Origin: Clostridiales bacterium VE202-21
GTDB taxonomy: Bacteria > Bacillota > Clostridia > Lachnospirales > Lachnospiraceae
Assembly (NCBI GenBank): GCA_000509105.1
Contig: BAIF02000102.1
Span: forward strand, 1 to 64,000
Length of the DNA: 64,000 bases
Direction of reading: 5' to 3'
Part shown: positions 35,245-44,128 of the stretch, in pieces
How positions within the stretch are numbered: position 1 is the stretch's first letter
Layout: every line of letters begins with the position of its first letter
Position numbers and translations under genes: made by a program
The notes under the pieces: model-generated
Seen by the model: only the letters and a program-made list of their open reading frames with translations
Told to the model about the DNA's origin: nothing
Databases searched by the model: none

Positions 35245-36324
35245 ATGGAGAATAAAGGAAAAGAAGAGAAACCGATTGTCATATTCAGTTTTACGGAGGA
35301 AGGGTGCAGGCTGAACAGAAAATTGAATGCGCTGCTGGCAAAGGCAGGTTACGAGTGCGTAAGTTATACAACGGAACGTTTTGCCGCAGGATTCGGTATG
35401 AATCCGATGGATCAAGATCTAAAACAATGGATTGGGGTGCGATGGGGGAGCTGCTCCTTTCTGTTCATCGGGGCGGCAGGAATTGCAATCCGCTATATTG
35501 CTCCATGGGTGGCGGATAAGTACCGGGATTCGGCCGTGCTCTCTATGGATGAAAAAGGCGGATTTGTGATTCCGCTTCTTTCGGGCCACGTAGGCGGAGC
35601 TGTCAGACTGGCAATGCTGGTCGCAGAGCAGACGGGGGCAGTACCGGTAGTTACAACGGCAACCGATGTACAGAATAAGTTTGCTGTGGATGTATTTGCA
35701 AAAGAAAACCATCTGCACATCGGGAGCCGCAGGCTTGCAAAGGAGATTTCCGCAGCTGTACTGGAGGGAAAGAAGATCGGGTTTTACAGTGCTTATCCGG
35801 TGGAGGGCAGGATGCCGGAGGAACTGTGTGTCTGCCGTTGCCTGGAAGAGCTGGGCAGGCTGCCGCTGGGGATTGCGGTGGCAGATGCAGGGACAGAGAT
35901 AAAAGAGGGGAAAAACATCCTGTTTCTTCCGCCCAGGAATCTTGTGGCAGGGGTCGGATGCAGAAGAGGAACCCCCGGGGCCAGGCTGAAGGAAAAGCTG
36001 GAAGTCCTCCTAAAAGAGCTGGGCGTATCCCTCTGCCAGATCCAGGCCCTTGCAAGCATTGACCTGAAAAGGGACGAGGCAGGACTGCTGGAGCTTGCAC
36101 AAGAGTGCCGGGTTCCCTTCGCAACGTATTCAGCTGACGAACTGCAGGAAATCGAAGCCGTCAGTTCTCATTCTGAGTTCGTAGAAAAGATCACCGGAGT
36201 GGATAATGTCTGTGAGCGGGCTGCCAGAAAATATGCGCCCGAAGGCGTCATGATACAGCCGAAGATTAAGCTGAACGGGATCACTTATGCGGTGGTCAGA
36301 GAAAATACAATGATAAGATTTTGA
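35245..36324 (+). CDS. cbiG: Cobalt-precorrin 5A hydrolase
   Basis: 359 aa. Opens the delta-lactone of cobalt-precorrin-5A in anaerobic cobalamin synthesis. Recognised by the N-terminal FIGAAGIAIRYIAPW, SMDEKGGFVIPLLSGHVGGA, the central GVGCRRGTP and the C-terminal LASIDLKRDEAGLLELA with a TGVDNVCERAA block. Full length. The other cbi genes are not in the window, so this is a detached copy or the cluster is split. It precedes corrinoid-linked genes on the other strand. Confidence 0.92.
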   Translation: MENKGKEEKPIVIFSFTEEGCRLNRKLNALLAKAGYECVSYTTERFAAGFGMNPMDQDLKQWIGVRWGSCSFLFIGAAGIAIRYIAPWVADKYRDSAVLSMDEKGGFVIPLLSGHVGGAVRLAMLVAEQTGAVPVVTTATDVQNKFAVDVFAKENHLHIGSRRLAKEISAAVLEGKKIGFYSAYPVEGRMPEELCVCRCLEELGRLPLGIAVADAGTEIKEGKNILFLPPRNLVAGVGCRRGTPGARLKEKLEVLLKELGVSLCQIQALASIDLKRDEAGLLELAQECRVPFATYSADELQEIEAVSSHSEFVEKITGVDNVCERAARKYAPEGVMIQPKIKLNGITYAVVRENTMIRF

Positions 36325-36357
36325 TTCCGGAATGAAAAAGCAAAAGGGGGAAACAAA

Positions 36358-36397
36358 AAGGAAGAAAGCGGCCGGTTAAGCCGTTTTCTTCCTTTCG
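36358..36397. terminator. Bidirectional terminator between cbiG and the MtaA-like gene
   Basis: GGAAGAAAGCGGC (36360-36372) pairs with GCCGTTTTCTTCC (36380-36392). AAAAA lies on the left and a pyrimidine tract on the right, between convergent genes. Confidence 0.75.
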
Positions 36398-36399
36398 CT

Positions 36400-37410
36400 T
36401 TAGTTTACATAAAATTCATTGACAGCTTCGAAGAATGCATGTATATTCTCCCATTTTGAAAGCGGAGGGATGTCGCATCCTGAAGATATTACAAAGTTTG
36501 GATACTTACAGCATGCTTCCATAACGGCTTTCGTCTCTTTTTTGATGGACTCCACCGTTCCGTTTCTGAACTGAGAAGCAGGATCTACGTTGCCGGCAGC
36601 AGCGATATGAGCAGGGATATGCGGCATCATTTCTGCCATGCTGATCGCATTGCCAAAATGAAGCAGCGGGCATCCGGTTGCGATAATTGAGTTGATCTGC
36701 TGTATCGTGCAGTTTCCGCAGTTATGGTATACAATGATGAATTCGTCATCCTGAACGGCATCAACAATTTGTTTTACATAATCTGCTGAAAATTCTTCGG
36801 CAAGCGCTGGGGAGAGCAGTCCGGCAAGAGGCTCAGCCAGAACAATACCGTTAGCGCCTGCACGTTTGTATTCTGTACAGTAGTTAATGATGAATCTCGT
36901 GACTTTTTCCAGAACGGTATGTACCATATCCGGTTCCTCATAGCAGTAAATCATTGCCTCGGACACATCCATCAGTCTTCCGGCGAGTGAAAACGGTCCG
37001 ATAGCGCCTGCCAGCACAGGTCTGTCTGTTATTAACTTTGAGGCCTTTTCAATTGCTTCTATATAGAGTCCGGTACGCCCGCTTCCGATCTCGGGAATTT
37101 CCAGAGCGTCTGCTTCTTCCTCTGAGCTGACCACACTTCCTATTACGGTAGGCACTTCTTCATCTGAGACACGGATTGTTGAACCAAAGCACTCTGCCTC
37201 AACAGACAGGTCCATCAGGCTGACAGAAGCGGCGGCGTCTGTGTTTTCTGCAACCAGCTGCATACCCCGTGCCTGCAGATCACTGCTGGAGATCAGATCC
37301 TTTACCGTTATGTCCATTAACTGGATGGCAGGGAATGATAATACCGGCATTGCCTTTTTAACCGGTGTATTGATTGTATCTGCGATCCACTGTTTCATAT
37401 TCAATTTCAT
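36400..37410 (-). CDS. Uroporphyrinogen decarboxylase-like (MtaA/CmuA-type) methyltransferase
   Basis: 336 aa. Belongs to the UroD/MtaA superfamily. The zinc-type site YHNCGNC (His-x-Cys, in the region of residues 225-235) is typical of corrinoid-dependent methyltransferases rather than of heme UroD. The N-terminal MKQWIADTINTP and the C-terminal SSGCDIPP...NIHAF blocks also fit. Probably transfers a methyl group between a corrinoid protein and an acceptor. No corrinoid-binding protein is adjacent. The neighbouring PocR-AraC regulator and hydantoinase-type ATPase, both minus strand, may belong to the same function. Confidence 0.78.
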   Translation of the reverse strand: MKLNMKQWIADTINTPVKKAMPVLSFPAIQLMDITVKDLISSSDLQARGMQLVAENTDAAASVSLMDLSVEAECFGSTIRVSDEEVPTVIGSVVSSEEEADALEIPEIGSGRTGLYIEAIEKASKLITDRPVLAGAIGPFSLAGRLMDVSEAMIYCYEEPDMVHTVLEKVTRFIINYCTEYKRAGANGIVLAEPLAGLLSPALAEEFSADYVKQIVDAVQDDEFIIVYHNCGNCTIQQINSIIATGCPLLHFGNAISMAEMMPHIPAHIAAAGNVDPASQFRNGTVESIKKETKAVMEACCKYPNFVISSGCDIPPLSKWENIHAFFEAVNEFYVN

Positions 37411-37562
37411 AAAATATTACCTCCAGGCTCTCTTCATTTTTATTTGTATTTGATGACTCAAGTATAGAAGAACTGCGGGGAGGTTTTTATGAAAAATATT
37501 CTGTTTTTTGGCTTTTTTTAAGTTTATTTATAAAAAAATATCAATATTGGAAAATGAAATTG

Positions 37563-38810
37563 CTACCGATACTGCTTAGGCGTCAGTCCGGTATACTTCT
37601 TAAACACTTTGGAAAAGTAACTCTGGTCCTCAAAACCTACAGCCACGGCGATATCAATGATTGAAAAATCCGTATTGGAAAGCAGGCGTTTGCTTTCCTC
37701 TATACGCACCATGTTCAGATACTCTTTGAAGGAAGAGCCGGTGGACTGCTTGAACATGGTAGAAAAATAAGACGGATGGAGATGAACGTGGGAGGCAACA
37801 TCTTCCAAGGTAATAGGTTCGTTAAAATGTTCCGATATATAAAGCATGGATTTTTTAACGAGTTCACTGTTTTTGGAAGGAATGTAGTTAAACATACTTT
37901 CAGAAAAGGCCTCTACAATCTCCTGCAGTTTAAAACAAAGCGTATCCATGGTGGTAATCTGCTGCAGGTTTTTCAAAAAATGGTTATTCAATTTTAAAAT
38001 GTTATCAGTAGGAGCACCACTCTCAATTGCCGCCCTGGAAAGCAGAGAACACAGCTCAATAGCCCTTGACTTCACAATCTCGATGCTGTTTCCCTCCGAG
38101 AACAGCACATAGCCGAGCAGGTCGTTGAGTATCGCATTGGCCTCGTGCACATTGCCTACCTTTACCTTTGCGATCAGATCCTTTTCCTTTTCATAAGGAT
38201 AGGAAGCAGTACTGATATTTTCGGCCTTGTAACGCTGTATGGATTCATTGATCCTGGACTGCTGGAGCAGTTTTTGGTTATTTTGTTTGAGCTCTTCTTT
38301 ACTGTCGTCGATCAGGTTGGCAAACAGATAATATAAGAGGTGGCTGATATGATTGACCATGGAGGGTGAGACAACGGGAATATTGCCCGTTTCATCGTAT
38401 AACTCCAGGGCCTCATCGGTTGGAATATTGTACTTCCTGGCAATGTCCGAGATCAGGATGGAGTCCGGGGAATCCATCAAAAACGGCCCTACCAGGATAG
38501 AGCCGAGGAATGTCTTTTTGCTGATCAGAGGGAACACGATGTGATTCAATTCAGCATGACAGGAGAATATGTAAGGCTCGCCAAGCGTGATCGCTTTTTT
38601 ACTGGCTGATATATGCATTTTTTCGCAGCTGTCGTTGGGGGGAAGATAGTCCTGGAAACAGCGGCAGAAGCTGGACATCTGTCCGCTTACAGCCAAAAAC
38701 TCCCCATGTTCGTCGATAACCTGGATAGGAAGCCTCATACAGGCATAAAATGTGTCTACCATGGAGTGCAGTGTATCTTCCGAAACGATGGAATATAATA
38801 AAGGTGCCAT
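37563..38810 (-). CDS. AraC-family regulator with PocR sensory domain
   Basis: 415 aa. The N-terminal PocR domain (about 8-165) has MRLPIQVIDEHGEFLAVSG, a Cys-containing FCRCF...NDSC segment and HIVFPLISKKTFLGSILVGPF. The C-terminal 100 residues are a double AraC helix-turn-helix: EPITLEDVASHVHLHPSYFSTMFKQ and IIDIAVAVGFEDQSYFSKVFKKYTG. PocR domains respond to small alcohols, diols or related metabolites. Probably controls the flanking methyltransferase-like and ATPase genes. Confidence 0.9.
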   Translation of the reverse strand: MAPLLYSIVSEDTLHSMVDTFYACMRLPIQVIDEHGEFLAVSGQMSSFCRCFQDYLPPNDSCEKMHISASKKAITLGEPYIFSCHAELNHIVFPLISKKTFLGSILVGPFLMDSPDSILISDIARKYNIPTDEALELYDETGNIPVVSPSMVNHISHLLYYLFANLIDDSKEELKQNNQKLLQQSRINESIQRYKAENISTASYPYEKEKDLIAKVKVGNVHEANAILNDLLGYVLFSEGNSIEIVKSRAIELCSLLSRAAIESGAPTDNILKLNNHFLKNLQQITTMDTLCFKLQEIVEAFSESMFNYIPSKNSELVKKSMLYISEHFNEPITLEDVASHVHLHPSYFSTMFKQSTGSSFKEYLNMVRIEESKRLLSNTDFSIIDIAVAVGFEDQSYFSKVFKKYTGLTPKQYR

Positions 38811-39043
38811 TCGTAAGCCTCCGTTTCACTAATTTTTAGTATCATAAGTGTAACACACTTTTCTAAGAATATGGTTAGAAATTGCAAGAAAAATATCAAA
38901 AAAAGTAAAAAGAAGTAATATTTCAGACAGGTCTGCGCATTTACTGCGCAGACCGTACGAAAGCATAGTGGTTGCAGGCATACAGGTATCCGCTCCGCTT
39001 CGATCCGGGCTTAACTGCACTGTTACAACAGAACAGGAAAAGC
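38811..39043. other. Intergenic spacer with two hairpins; no gene
   Basis: GTCTGCGCA/TGCGCAGAC forms a perfect hairpin at 38931-38953. CAGGAAAAGCC/GGCCTTTCCTG (39034-39060) covers the stop of the hydantoinase-type gene. Neither has a good T-tract on the minus strand, so neither is a clear terminator. Confidence 0.5.
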
Positions 39044-41044
39044 CTAAATGGCCTTTCCTGTTGCAGTTGTGCGTACGAGTTCATAGAGCAGGAGCGGATT
39101 GGCGCTGATTGCGGCTTCTTTTCGTTCTATGCGGCGGGAAGTGGTCAGTGGCCCGATGGCGCCCTGGGTTCTGGCAATCTCCATTGCCATTGCCTTGGAG
39201 GCTTCCTTAGCATACTTTAGCGCATCCTCATACTCTTCAAAAAAGACAGATTCGGAAGCAGTTGTGACATGGAACCCGTTCATTTCTTCCTCCTCGTAGG
39301 CGGGCTTTACTTCGGCGGTGGCGGTGGCTGATATATTGCCAACAATCGCACCGATCGCATTTGCCACGGAGGCGTGGGGTGGGATCACGGCTTTCGTGCC
39401 GAGCAGCCTTGCTACAGCGGGCAGAAAAATGTGTGTAGGAGCTCCGACGCCGACCAGAACAGCCTTTGTAGAAAAGCGGGCTGAAAAGAAAGCGCCGTTT
39501 CCTGATTTCAATTGTGCGTAGCTGATATGGATCAGCGTTTCTATCTGTGAATCGGACATCGTATGTTTTAATCCCTCTAATTCCGTGTCCATCAGAATAC
39601 GGATCAGATTACAGTAGAGCTTTTCCTCCACCATATCATAAATTTTCCGGCAAAGTTCTTCCTTGGAGATATGGGCGTATTTTGCAATAAATTCCGCGCC
39701 GGCCAGGGAGGCATCTTTGTCAAAGGCTGCAAAATCCCCACATATATGCATCACGTCAGTTGGTGTCAGACCGGATCTTAATAGAATGCCGTCCTCCTCA
39801 AGACGGGCAGTTTTTAGTCCGTAGATATCTTTTCCGATCGCCTTTGCCGCATTTGGGTACATCAGAGGCCCGTTTTTCAAGGCTTCACAGAGAGCCAGCT
39901 CGTCCTCCGTGTACTGCGCATGCACAGAGACATCTTTCATAAGCACGAAGAATTCATACAGCGGGAAAGTATGTCCCTCGGGATATGCATCCAGTCCGGC
40001 CAGTTGTTCCTTGATGCCGGGATAGTTGGAGGCGAGCATGCACAGAGGCATGATCCGGTAATTCTCAAGGAAAAGGCCGCCGTCGTAATTATAATGTACG
40101 GCGGTATCGCCGCCCAGAGCAAAGGTATCTACATAAAGGCCCTTTACAAAGGTCTTCCAGTCTCCGATCTGGATCCCGTCGTTAGCACTCAGTGGTTCCC
40201 CGCCTTTAATGATGGCGATATCGGTAGTCGTACCTCCCATATCTACGATGACTGCGTTTTCTTCCGAGACGAGATGCTGAACCCCCGTAATGCTGGCCGC
40301 GGGTCCGCACAGAAGCGTCTCCACCGGGTGCCGGCAGGTGTACTCATCGGACATCAGGTTGCCGTCGCTGCGCATAATCACTACCGGGAGAGAAAGCCCA
40401 TGGTTCAAAAAGACTGCTTTTACCGCGGTCATGAATTCATGGATGACTGGGATCAGACGCGCGTTAAGCAACGCCCCGGCGCCCCTTCGTAACATATTTC
40501 TGTCGGGGAACAGATCGTGTCCCAGAATCACAGGAATATCAAGAACCGATTTTACTATTTCCGCCGCTCTTTTTTCATAACTACCGTGATGCTCTTTTGC
40601 GAAGAGCTGTACAATACTGATACAGTCACAGTCCCCGGCAAAGTCTTGCAGGTCTTTGGCAAACTGAGTCCAGTCGGGCTGAACGCTTTTAGAGGGCTTG
40701 GGAGTCAGTTCACATTCGAGCAGATATACGTCCTCCAGCGATTCGATCCCGTAATCCTGATAAGAAGATTCCAGCGTCTGGCGGGCCAGCCCGATCAAGA
40801 CAAGCTTTCCTTTTCCGCCCCTGTTTTCCACGCATGCATTGGTTGCGAGTGTTGTAGACAGAGAAAGCGCCCCACAGGAGGAGAGCATGTCACCGGGAAG
40901 TTTTTCCAGTACATTGTGGATCCCTGTTTTTAAATCTTCTTTCGTTGTCAGAGACTTAGCAGATGCCAGTATTTGATTCGTTTCCAGATTATATACAACC
41001 GCATCCGTATAAGTGCCTCCGGTATCAATTCCAATTCCTATCAT
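39044..41044 (-). CDS. Hydantoinase/oxoprolinase-family ATPase
   Basis: 666 aa from the ATG at 41044 behind AAGAGGGATTTTT; a frame from 41065 is less well supported. HyuA-type actin-like ATPase fold: IGIDTGGTYTDAVVYN at the N-terminus (phosphate 1) and VDMGGTTTDIAIIKGG near residue 260 (phosphate 2), plus the C-terminal VGVGAPTHIFLPAVARLLG. Family members hydrolyse hydantoins or 5-oxoproline, or reductively activate corrinoid proteins. The neighbouring MtaA-like and PocR genes favour a corrinoid link, but hydrolase activity cannot be excluded. No HyuB partner is present. Confidence 0.8.
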   Translation of the reverse strand: MIGIGIDTGGTYTDAVVYNLETNQILASAKSLTTKEDLKTGIHNVLEKLPGDMLSSCGALSLSTTLATNACVENRGGKGKLVLIGLARQTLESSYQDYGIESLEDVYLLECELTPKPSKSVQPDWTQFAKDLQDFAGDCDCISIVQLFAKEHHGSYEKRAAEIVKSVLDIPVILGHDLFPDRNMLRRGAGALLNARLIPVIHEFMTAVKAVFLNHGLSLPVVIMRSDGNLMSDEYTCRHPVETLLCGPAASITGVQHLVSEENAVIVDMGGTTTDIAIIKGGEPLSANDGIQIGDWKTFVKGLYVDTFALGGDTAVHYNYDGGLFLENYRIMPLCMLASNYPGIKEQLAGLDAYPEGHTFPLYEFFVLMKDVSVHAQYTEDELALCEALKNGPLMYPNAAKAIGKDIYGLKTARLEEDGILLRSGLTPTDVMHICGDFAAFDKDASLAGAEFIAKYAHISKEELCRKIYDMVEEKLYCNLIRILMDTELEGLKHTMSDSQIETLIHISYAQLKSGNGAFFSARFSTKAVLVGVGAPTHIFLPAVARLLGTKAVIPPHASVANAIGAIVGNISATATAEVKPAYEEEEMNGFHVTTASESVFFEEYEDALKYAKEASKAMAMEIARTQGAIGPLTTSRRIERKEAAISANPLLLYELVRTTATGKAI

Positions 41045-41066
41045 AAAAATCCCTCTTTTCCACATG

Positions 41067-41290
41067 ATCTATGTTAAGTTTAACACTTGGAAGAGACGGA
41101 AGAGAGTAGTTTTTTAGAGAGAAAAGGTAAAAAATACGTGAGTTTGCATTTATGGGAGGGGGGAGTGAATGCTGGAGCGCGAAATGGAAGCCTGCCAACT
41201 ACAATAAAGATGTTGTTATTTATGGTATAATTGATGAAAATATGATAAAATAATAAAAGTTAAAAGAAAATTATAAGGAGTGACTATATT
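41067..41290. other. Divergent intergenic region; no gene
   Basis: Holds the start regions of the hydantoinase-type gene (-) and the CofE-like gene (+). A good -10 TATAAT occurs at 41226-41231, about 60 bases before the CofE-like gene, without a convincing -35 box at the right distance. Nothing else was recognised. Confidence 0.4.
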
Positions 41291-42487
41291 ATGGAAAGAA
41301 GAGTTGGAACTGTTTCAAGAGGAATTCGCTGTCCCATTATACGCGAGGGAGATAACCTGGCAGATATTATCGTAGACAGCGTACTTTTAGCTGCCGAGAG
41401 TGAAGGGTTCGAGATCCGTGACAGAGATGTTATAGCAGCCACCGAATCCATAGTGGCCAGAGCACAGGGAAATTATGCATCCGTTGATAACATAGCAGAG
41501 GATGTAAAAAATAAGCTTGGCGGGGAGACTATCGGAATTATTCTGCCTATTCTGTCAAGGAATCGTTTCTCTATCTGCCTGAAGGGAATGGCAAGGGGCG
41601 CCAAAAAAGTTGTGCTGATGCTGAGTTACCCGTCAGACGAAGTGGGGAACGAGTTGGTATCCCAGGATAAGCTGGATGCGGCCGGCGTGAATCCTTACAG
41701 TGATGTCCTGGATCTGGAGCGCTACAGGGAGCTGTTCGGTGAGAACAAACACCGTTTCACGGGCGTGGATTACGTGCAGTATTACAGCGATTTAATCAGA
41801 AATGAAGGCGCAGAAGTGGAGGTCATCTTCGCCAACCATCCGCAGGAGATTCTTAAGTATACCAAAAAGGTAATTAACTGTGATATACATAGCCGTGAGA
41901 GAACAAAAAGGCTGCTCAAAGAAAACGGTGCGGAGATTGTCTGCGGCATGGACGATCTGCTGAACTCTCCGGTGAACGGAAGCGGCTGCAATGAAAAATA
42001 CGGACTTCTCGGATCTAATAAATCCACCGAGGAATCTGTCAAGTTATTCCCGCGGACAAAGGAATGCGGTGAGCTGATTCTGGAAATCCAAAAGTGTATT
42101 CTTGATAAGACAGGGAAACATGTGGAAGTGATGGTATACGGCGACGGAGCATTCAAAGATCCTGTCGGAAAGATCTGGGAACTTGCAGACCCATGCGTGT
42201 CCGTTGCGAATACCCCGGGGCTGGAAGGTACGCCGAATGAGGTGAAGTTAAAATACCTGGCGGATAATGAGTTCAGAGATTTATCCGGACAGGAATTAAA
42301 AGAGGCCATCTCTCAGCGCATCAAAGAGAAAAAAGACGATCTGGTGGGAGATATGGCGGCACAGGGAACAACCCCAAGAAGGCTTACAGATCTGATTGGC
42401 TCACTTTGTGACCTGACGAGCGGTTCTGGTGATAAGGGAACTCCGGTTATCCTTGTGCAGGGATATTTTGATAATTATGTGTCTTAA
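41291..42487 (+). CDS. CofE-like (coenzyme F420-0:L-glutamate ligase family) protein
   Basis: 398 aa. The N-terminal RDRDVIAATESIVARAQGNY and the C-terminal MVYGDGAFKDPVGKIWELAD...ANTPGLEGTPNE blocks fit the CofE/FbiB ligase family. It is much longer than archaeal CofE (about 250 aa), with an insertion around residues 130-240. No other F420 genes are visible, and Lachnospiraceae are not known to make F420. The likely role is glutamylation, or another amide-forming step, on an unknown substrate. It is followed by the DUF3795 gene after 32 bases. Confidence 0.8.
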   Translation: MERRVGTVSRGIRCPIIREGDNLADIIVDSVLLAAESEGFEIRDRDVIAATESIVARAQGNYASVDNIAEDVKNKLGGETIGIILPILSRNRFSICLKGMARGAKKVVLMLSYPSDEVGNELVSQDKLDAAGVNPYSDVLDLERYRELFGENKHRFTGVDYVQYYSDLIRNEGAEVEVIFANHPQEILKYTKKVINCDIHSRERTKRLLKENGAEIVCGMDDLLNSPVNGSGCNEKYGLLGSNKSTEESVKLFPRTKECGELILEIQKCILDKTGKHVEVMVYGDGAFKDPVGKIWELADPCVSVANTPGLEGTPNEVKLKYLADNEFRDLSGQELKEAISQRIKEKKDDLVGDMAAQGTTPRRLTDLIGSLCDLTSGSGDKGTPVILVQGYFDNYVS

Positions 42488-42519
42488 TGTACTGATCCGG
42501 TCATAGCAGGGAGGTTTAG

Positions 42520-43071
42520 ATGCAGAAATACAGAAGACCTTACCCCCAGTTTTCTCTTTGCGGATTAAACTGCGGGCTGTGCCCCATGTATCATATTAGT
42601 GAGGAATCACACTGCACTGGATGCGGTGGAGAAGGCAGGCCCACGTGTGAGATCATCCGCTGCAGCATGGAACATGAGAATGTAGAATACTGCAGCCAGT
42701 GCAGTGCATATCCCTGTGACAGATATCTGGAGGAGGAATTTGATTCTTTTGTGCCAAAACGCAGCAGAGAAGATTTTGCATGTGCTAAAGAGCGGGGAAT
42801 ACACTATTATAGATCTGTGCTTGATGAAAAAATAGAAATTTTACGGTTTTTATTAAAAAATTACAATGACGGACGGAGGAAGAGCTTTTTCTGTACGGCA
42901 GTCAATCTTCTGGAACTGGATGATATTAAAGCAGTACTGGAACAGATATCGGGAGCCGTGAATGAAGATAACACGTTAAAGGAAAATGCGGCCATTGCAG
43001 TACAACTGTTTAAGAACATGGCTGACCGGAGGGAGATATCTCTGAAGCTTAGGAAAAAGCCGGGAAAATAA
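42520..43071 (+). CDS. DUF3795 cysteine-rich protein
   Basis: 183 aa. The N-terminal 60 residues carry about ten cysteines in DUF3795 arrangement: LCGLNCGLCPMY, HCTGCGGEGRPTCEIIRC and YCSQCSAYPCDRY. They probably bind zinc or an iron-sulfur cluster. The rest is helical and charged. Function unknown. Probably co-transcribed with the CofE-like gene. Confidence 0.85.
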   Translation: MQKYRRPYPQFSLCGLNCGLCPMYHISEESHCTGCGGEGRPTCEIIRCSMEHENVEYCSQCSAYPCDRYLEEEFDSFVPKRSREDFACAKERGIHYYRSVLDEKIEILRFLLKNYNDGRRKSFFCTAVNLLELDDIKAVLEQISGAVNEDNTLKENAAIAVQLFKNMADRREISLKLRKKPGK

Positions 43072-43132
43072 TTCAAAGCACGTACCGGCAGATGGCAGCT
43101 GAATCTGCAGTGTAATTAAGGAGGATAACAGT

Positions 43133-43375
43133 ATGGAAGGAATGAAGGTTACAAAAGTATGTACAGCACGAGATAAGGTAGAGGCAGAAATGATCCTGGA
43201 CATCTTGGGCCAGCATAATATCCAGGCGTACAGGCAGGGAATTGCCAGCGGAGGCCTCATGGATATCTATACGGGAAACTCCATCTTCGGCGAGGATATT
43301 TTTGCAGATGAGAGCGATGTGGAAGCGGCCAGAGAACTGATCTGGAATATCATTGAAGGGGCAGATGAAGAGTGA
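43133..43375 (+). CDS. DUF2007 family small protein
   Basis: 80 aa. Fits the DUF2007 fold: VCTARDKVEAEMILDILGQHNI opens, an IYTGNSIFGEDIFADESD strand follows and VEAARELIWNI ends it. The family is called a putative signal-transducing protein; no activity is known. AGGAGG ribosome binding site. Ends before a bidirectional terminator. Confidence 0.85.
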   Translation: MEGMKVTKVCTARDKVEAEMILDILGQHNIQAYRQGIASGGLMDIYTGNSIFGEDIFADESDVEAARELIWNIIEGADEE

Positions 43376-43423
43376 ACAATCTGCCATTTAAACGACATAT
43401 GTGGAACAAAGGAAAATACAATA

Positions 43424-43462
43424 AAAATGAGGCGGAAATTTGATTTCCGCCTCATTTTCTAC
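43424..43462. terminator. Terminator after the DUF2007 gene
   Basis: AAAATGAGGCGGAAAT and ATTTCCGCCTCATTTT form a perfect 16-bp stem with a 3-base loop. A and T tracts on the two sides could stop transcription in both directions. Confidence 0.9.
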
Positions 43463-43498
43463 CCTTATATTACCACAAAACGCGTATTTTTTCAAGTC

Positions 43499-43527
43499 TT
43501 GTAAAGTCTGCGGCGCGGCCTTATAAT
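43499..43527 (+). promoter_or_regulatory. Promoter of the DUF6323-DUF6179 pair
   Basis: -35 TTGTAA (43499-43504), a 17-base spacer and a perfect -10 TATAAT (43522-43527), 30 bases before the ATG at 43557. Confidence 0.7.
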
Positions 43528-43556
43528 GAAAAATCAATTGGGAAAGGGGCGGTGTC

Positions 43557-44099
43557 ATGGAAACGAATATTTTAGAACTTCTGGAACTGACAAAGAGGAA
43601 AGAGGAACTGGCATTATTGTCCGCAATGAATCAGAAGACGGAGCGCTTCGGACTCGTGCTCAGGGAGGCGGATATCAAAGAGCTGGCAGAATGCAGGAAT
43701 CAGAGCCTGAAAAAGTATGGCAGGGTGGAATTCGGGAGGGGAATATTGGATCAACTGATTTATGTTTTCTGTGATTCACAGTATATCAGCCAGCATAATT
43801 ATCTGTCCAGCCTGGAACGGCTGCAGGATGTTTTTTATGAATTCAAAAATGCTGCGCTGGATCAGATGACAGATGATGAGGTTCTGACTTTTATGAGAGA
43901 ACAGTTTGAGACAGTCTGTGCAGGAGATCTGGACTATCTGGAGGAAACATGCCTGGAAGTCTTTACTGCGGCAGTCCGTGCAGGCTACCGTGGATATACG
44001 GCTAGCGGCGGAAACGGAGAGTATGAACAGTTCGATGAGGTGACCCGCTGGGACAAAGAATTGTATCTGCAGGCGCTTAGGGAACTGTGCTGGGAGTAA
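43557..44099 (+). CDS. DUF6323 family protein
   Basis: 180 aa, mainly helical, cytoplasmic. Matches DUF6323 as I remember it (LVLREADIKELAECRNQSLKKYGRVEFG). No catalytic motif visible. Found together with DUF6179 genes in Lachnospiraceae. Here its stop lies 30 bases before the preferred start of that partner. Confidence 0.7.
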   Translation: METNILELLELTKRKEELALLSAMNQKTERFGLVLREADIKELAECRNQSLKKYGRVEFGRGILDQLIYVFCDSQYISQHNYLSSLERLQDVFYEFKNAALDQMTDDEVLTFMREQFETVCAGDLDYLEETCLEVFTAAVRAGYRGYTASGGNGEYEQFDEVTRWDKELYLQALRELCWE

Positions 44100-44128
44100 A
44101 GGGGAAAGCAGTGGAAGGAGGTTCACGG

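Noticed and set aside
36400-37410. Heme-pathway uroporphyrinogen decarboxylase (hemE)
   Set aside because: The HNCGNC site and neighbours fit MtaA-type corrinoid methyltransferases better, and no other heme genes are close.
39920-40492. 190-codon plus-strand frame opposite the hydantoinase-type gene
   Set aside because: Antisense to a conserved ATPase gene, no recognisable product.
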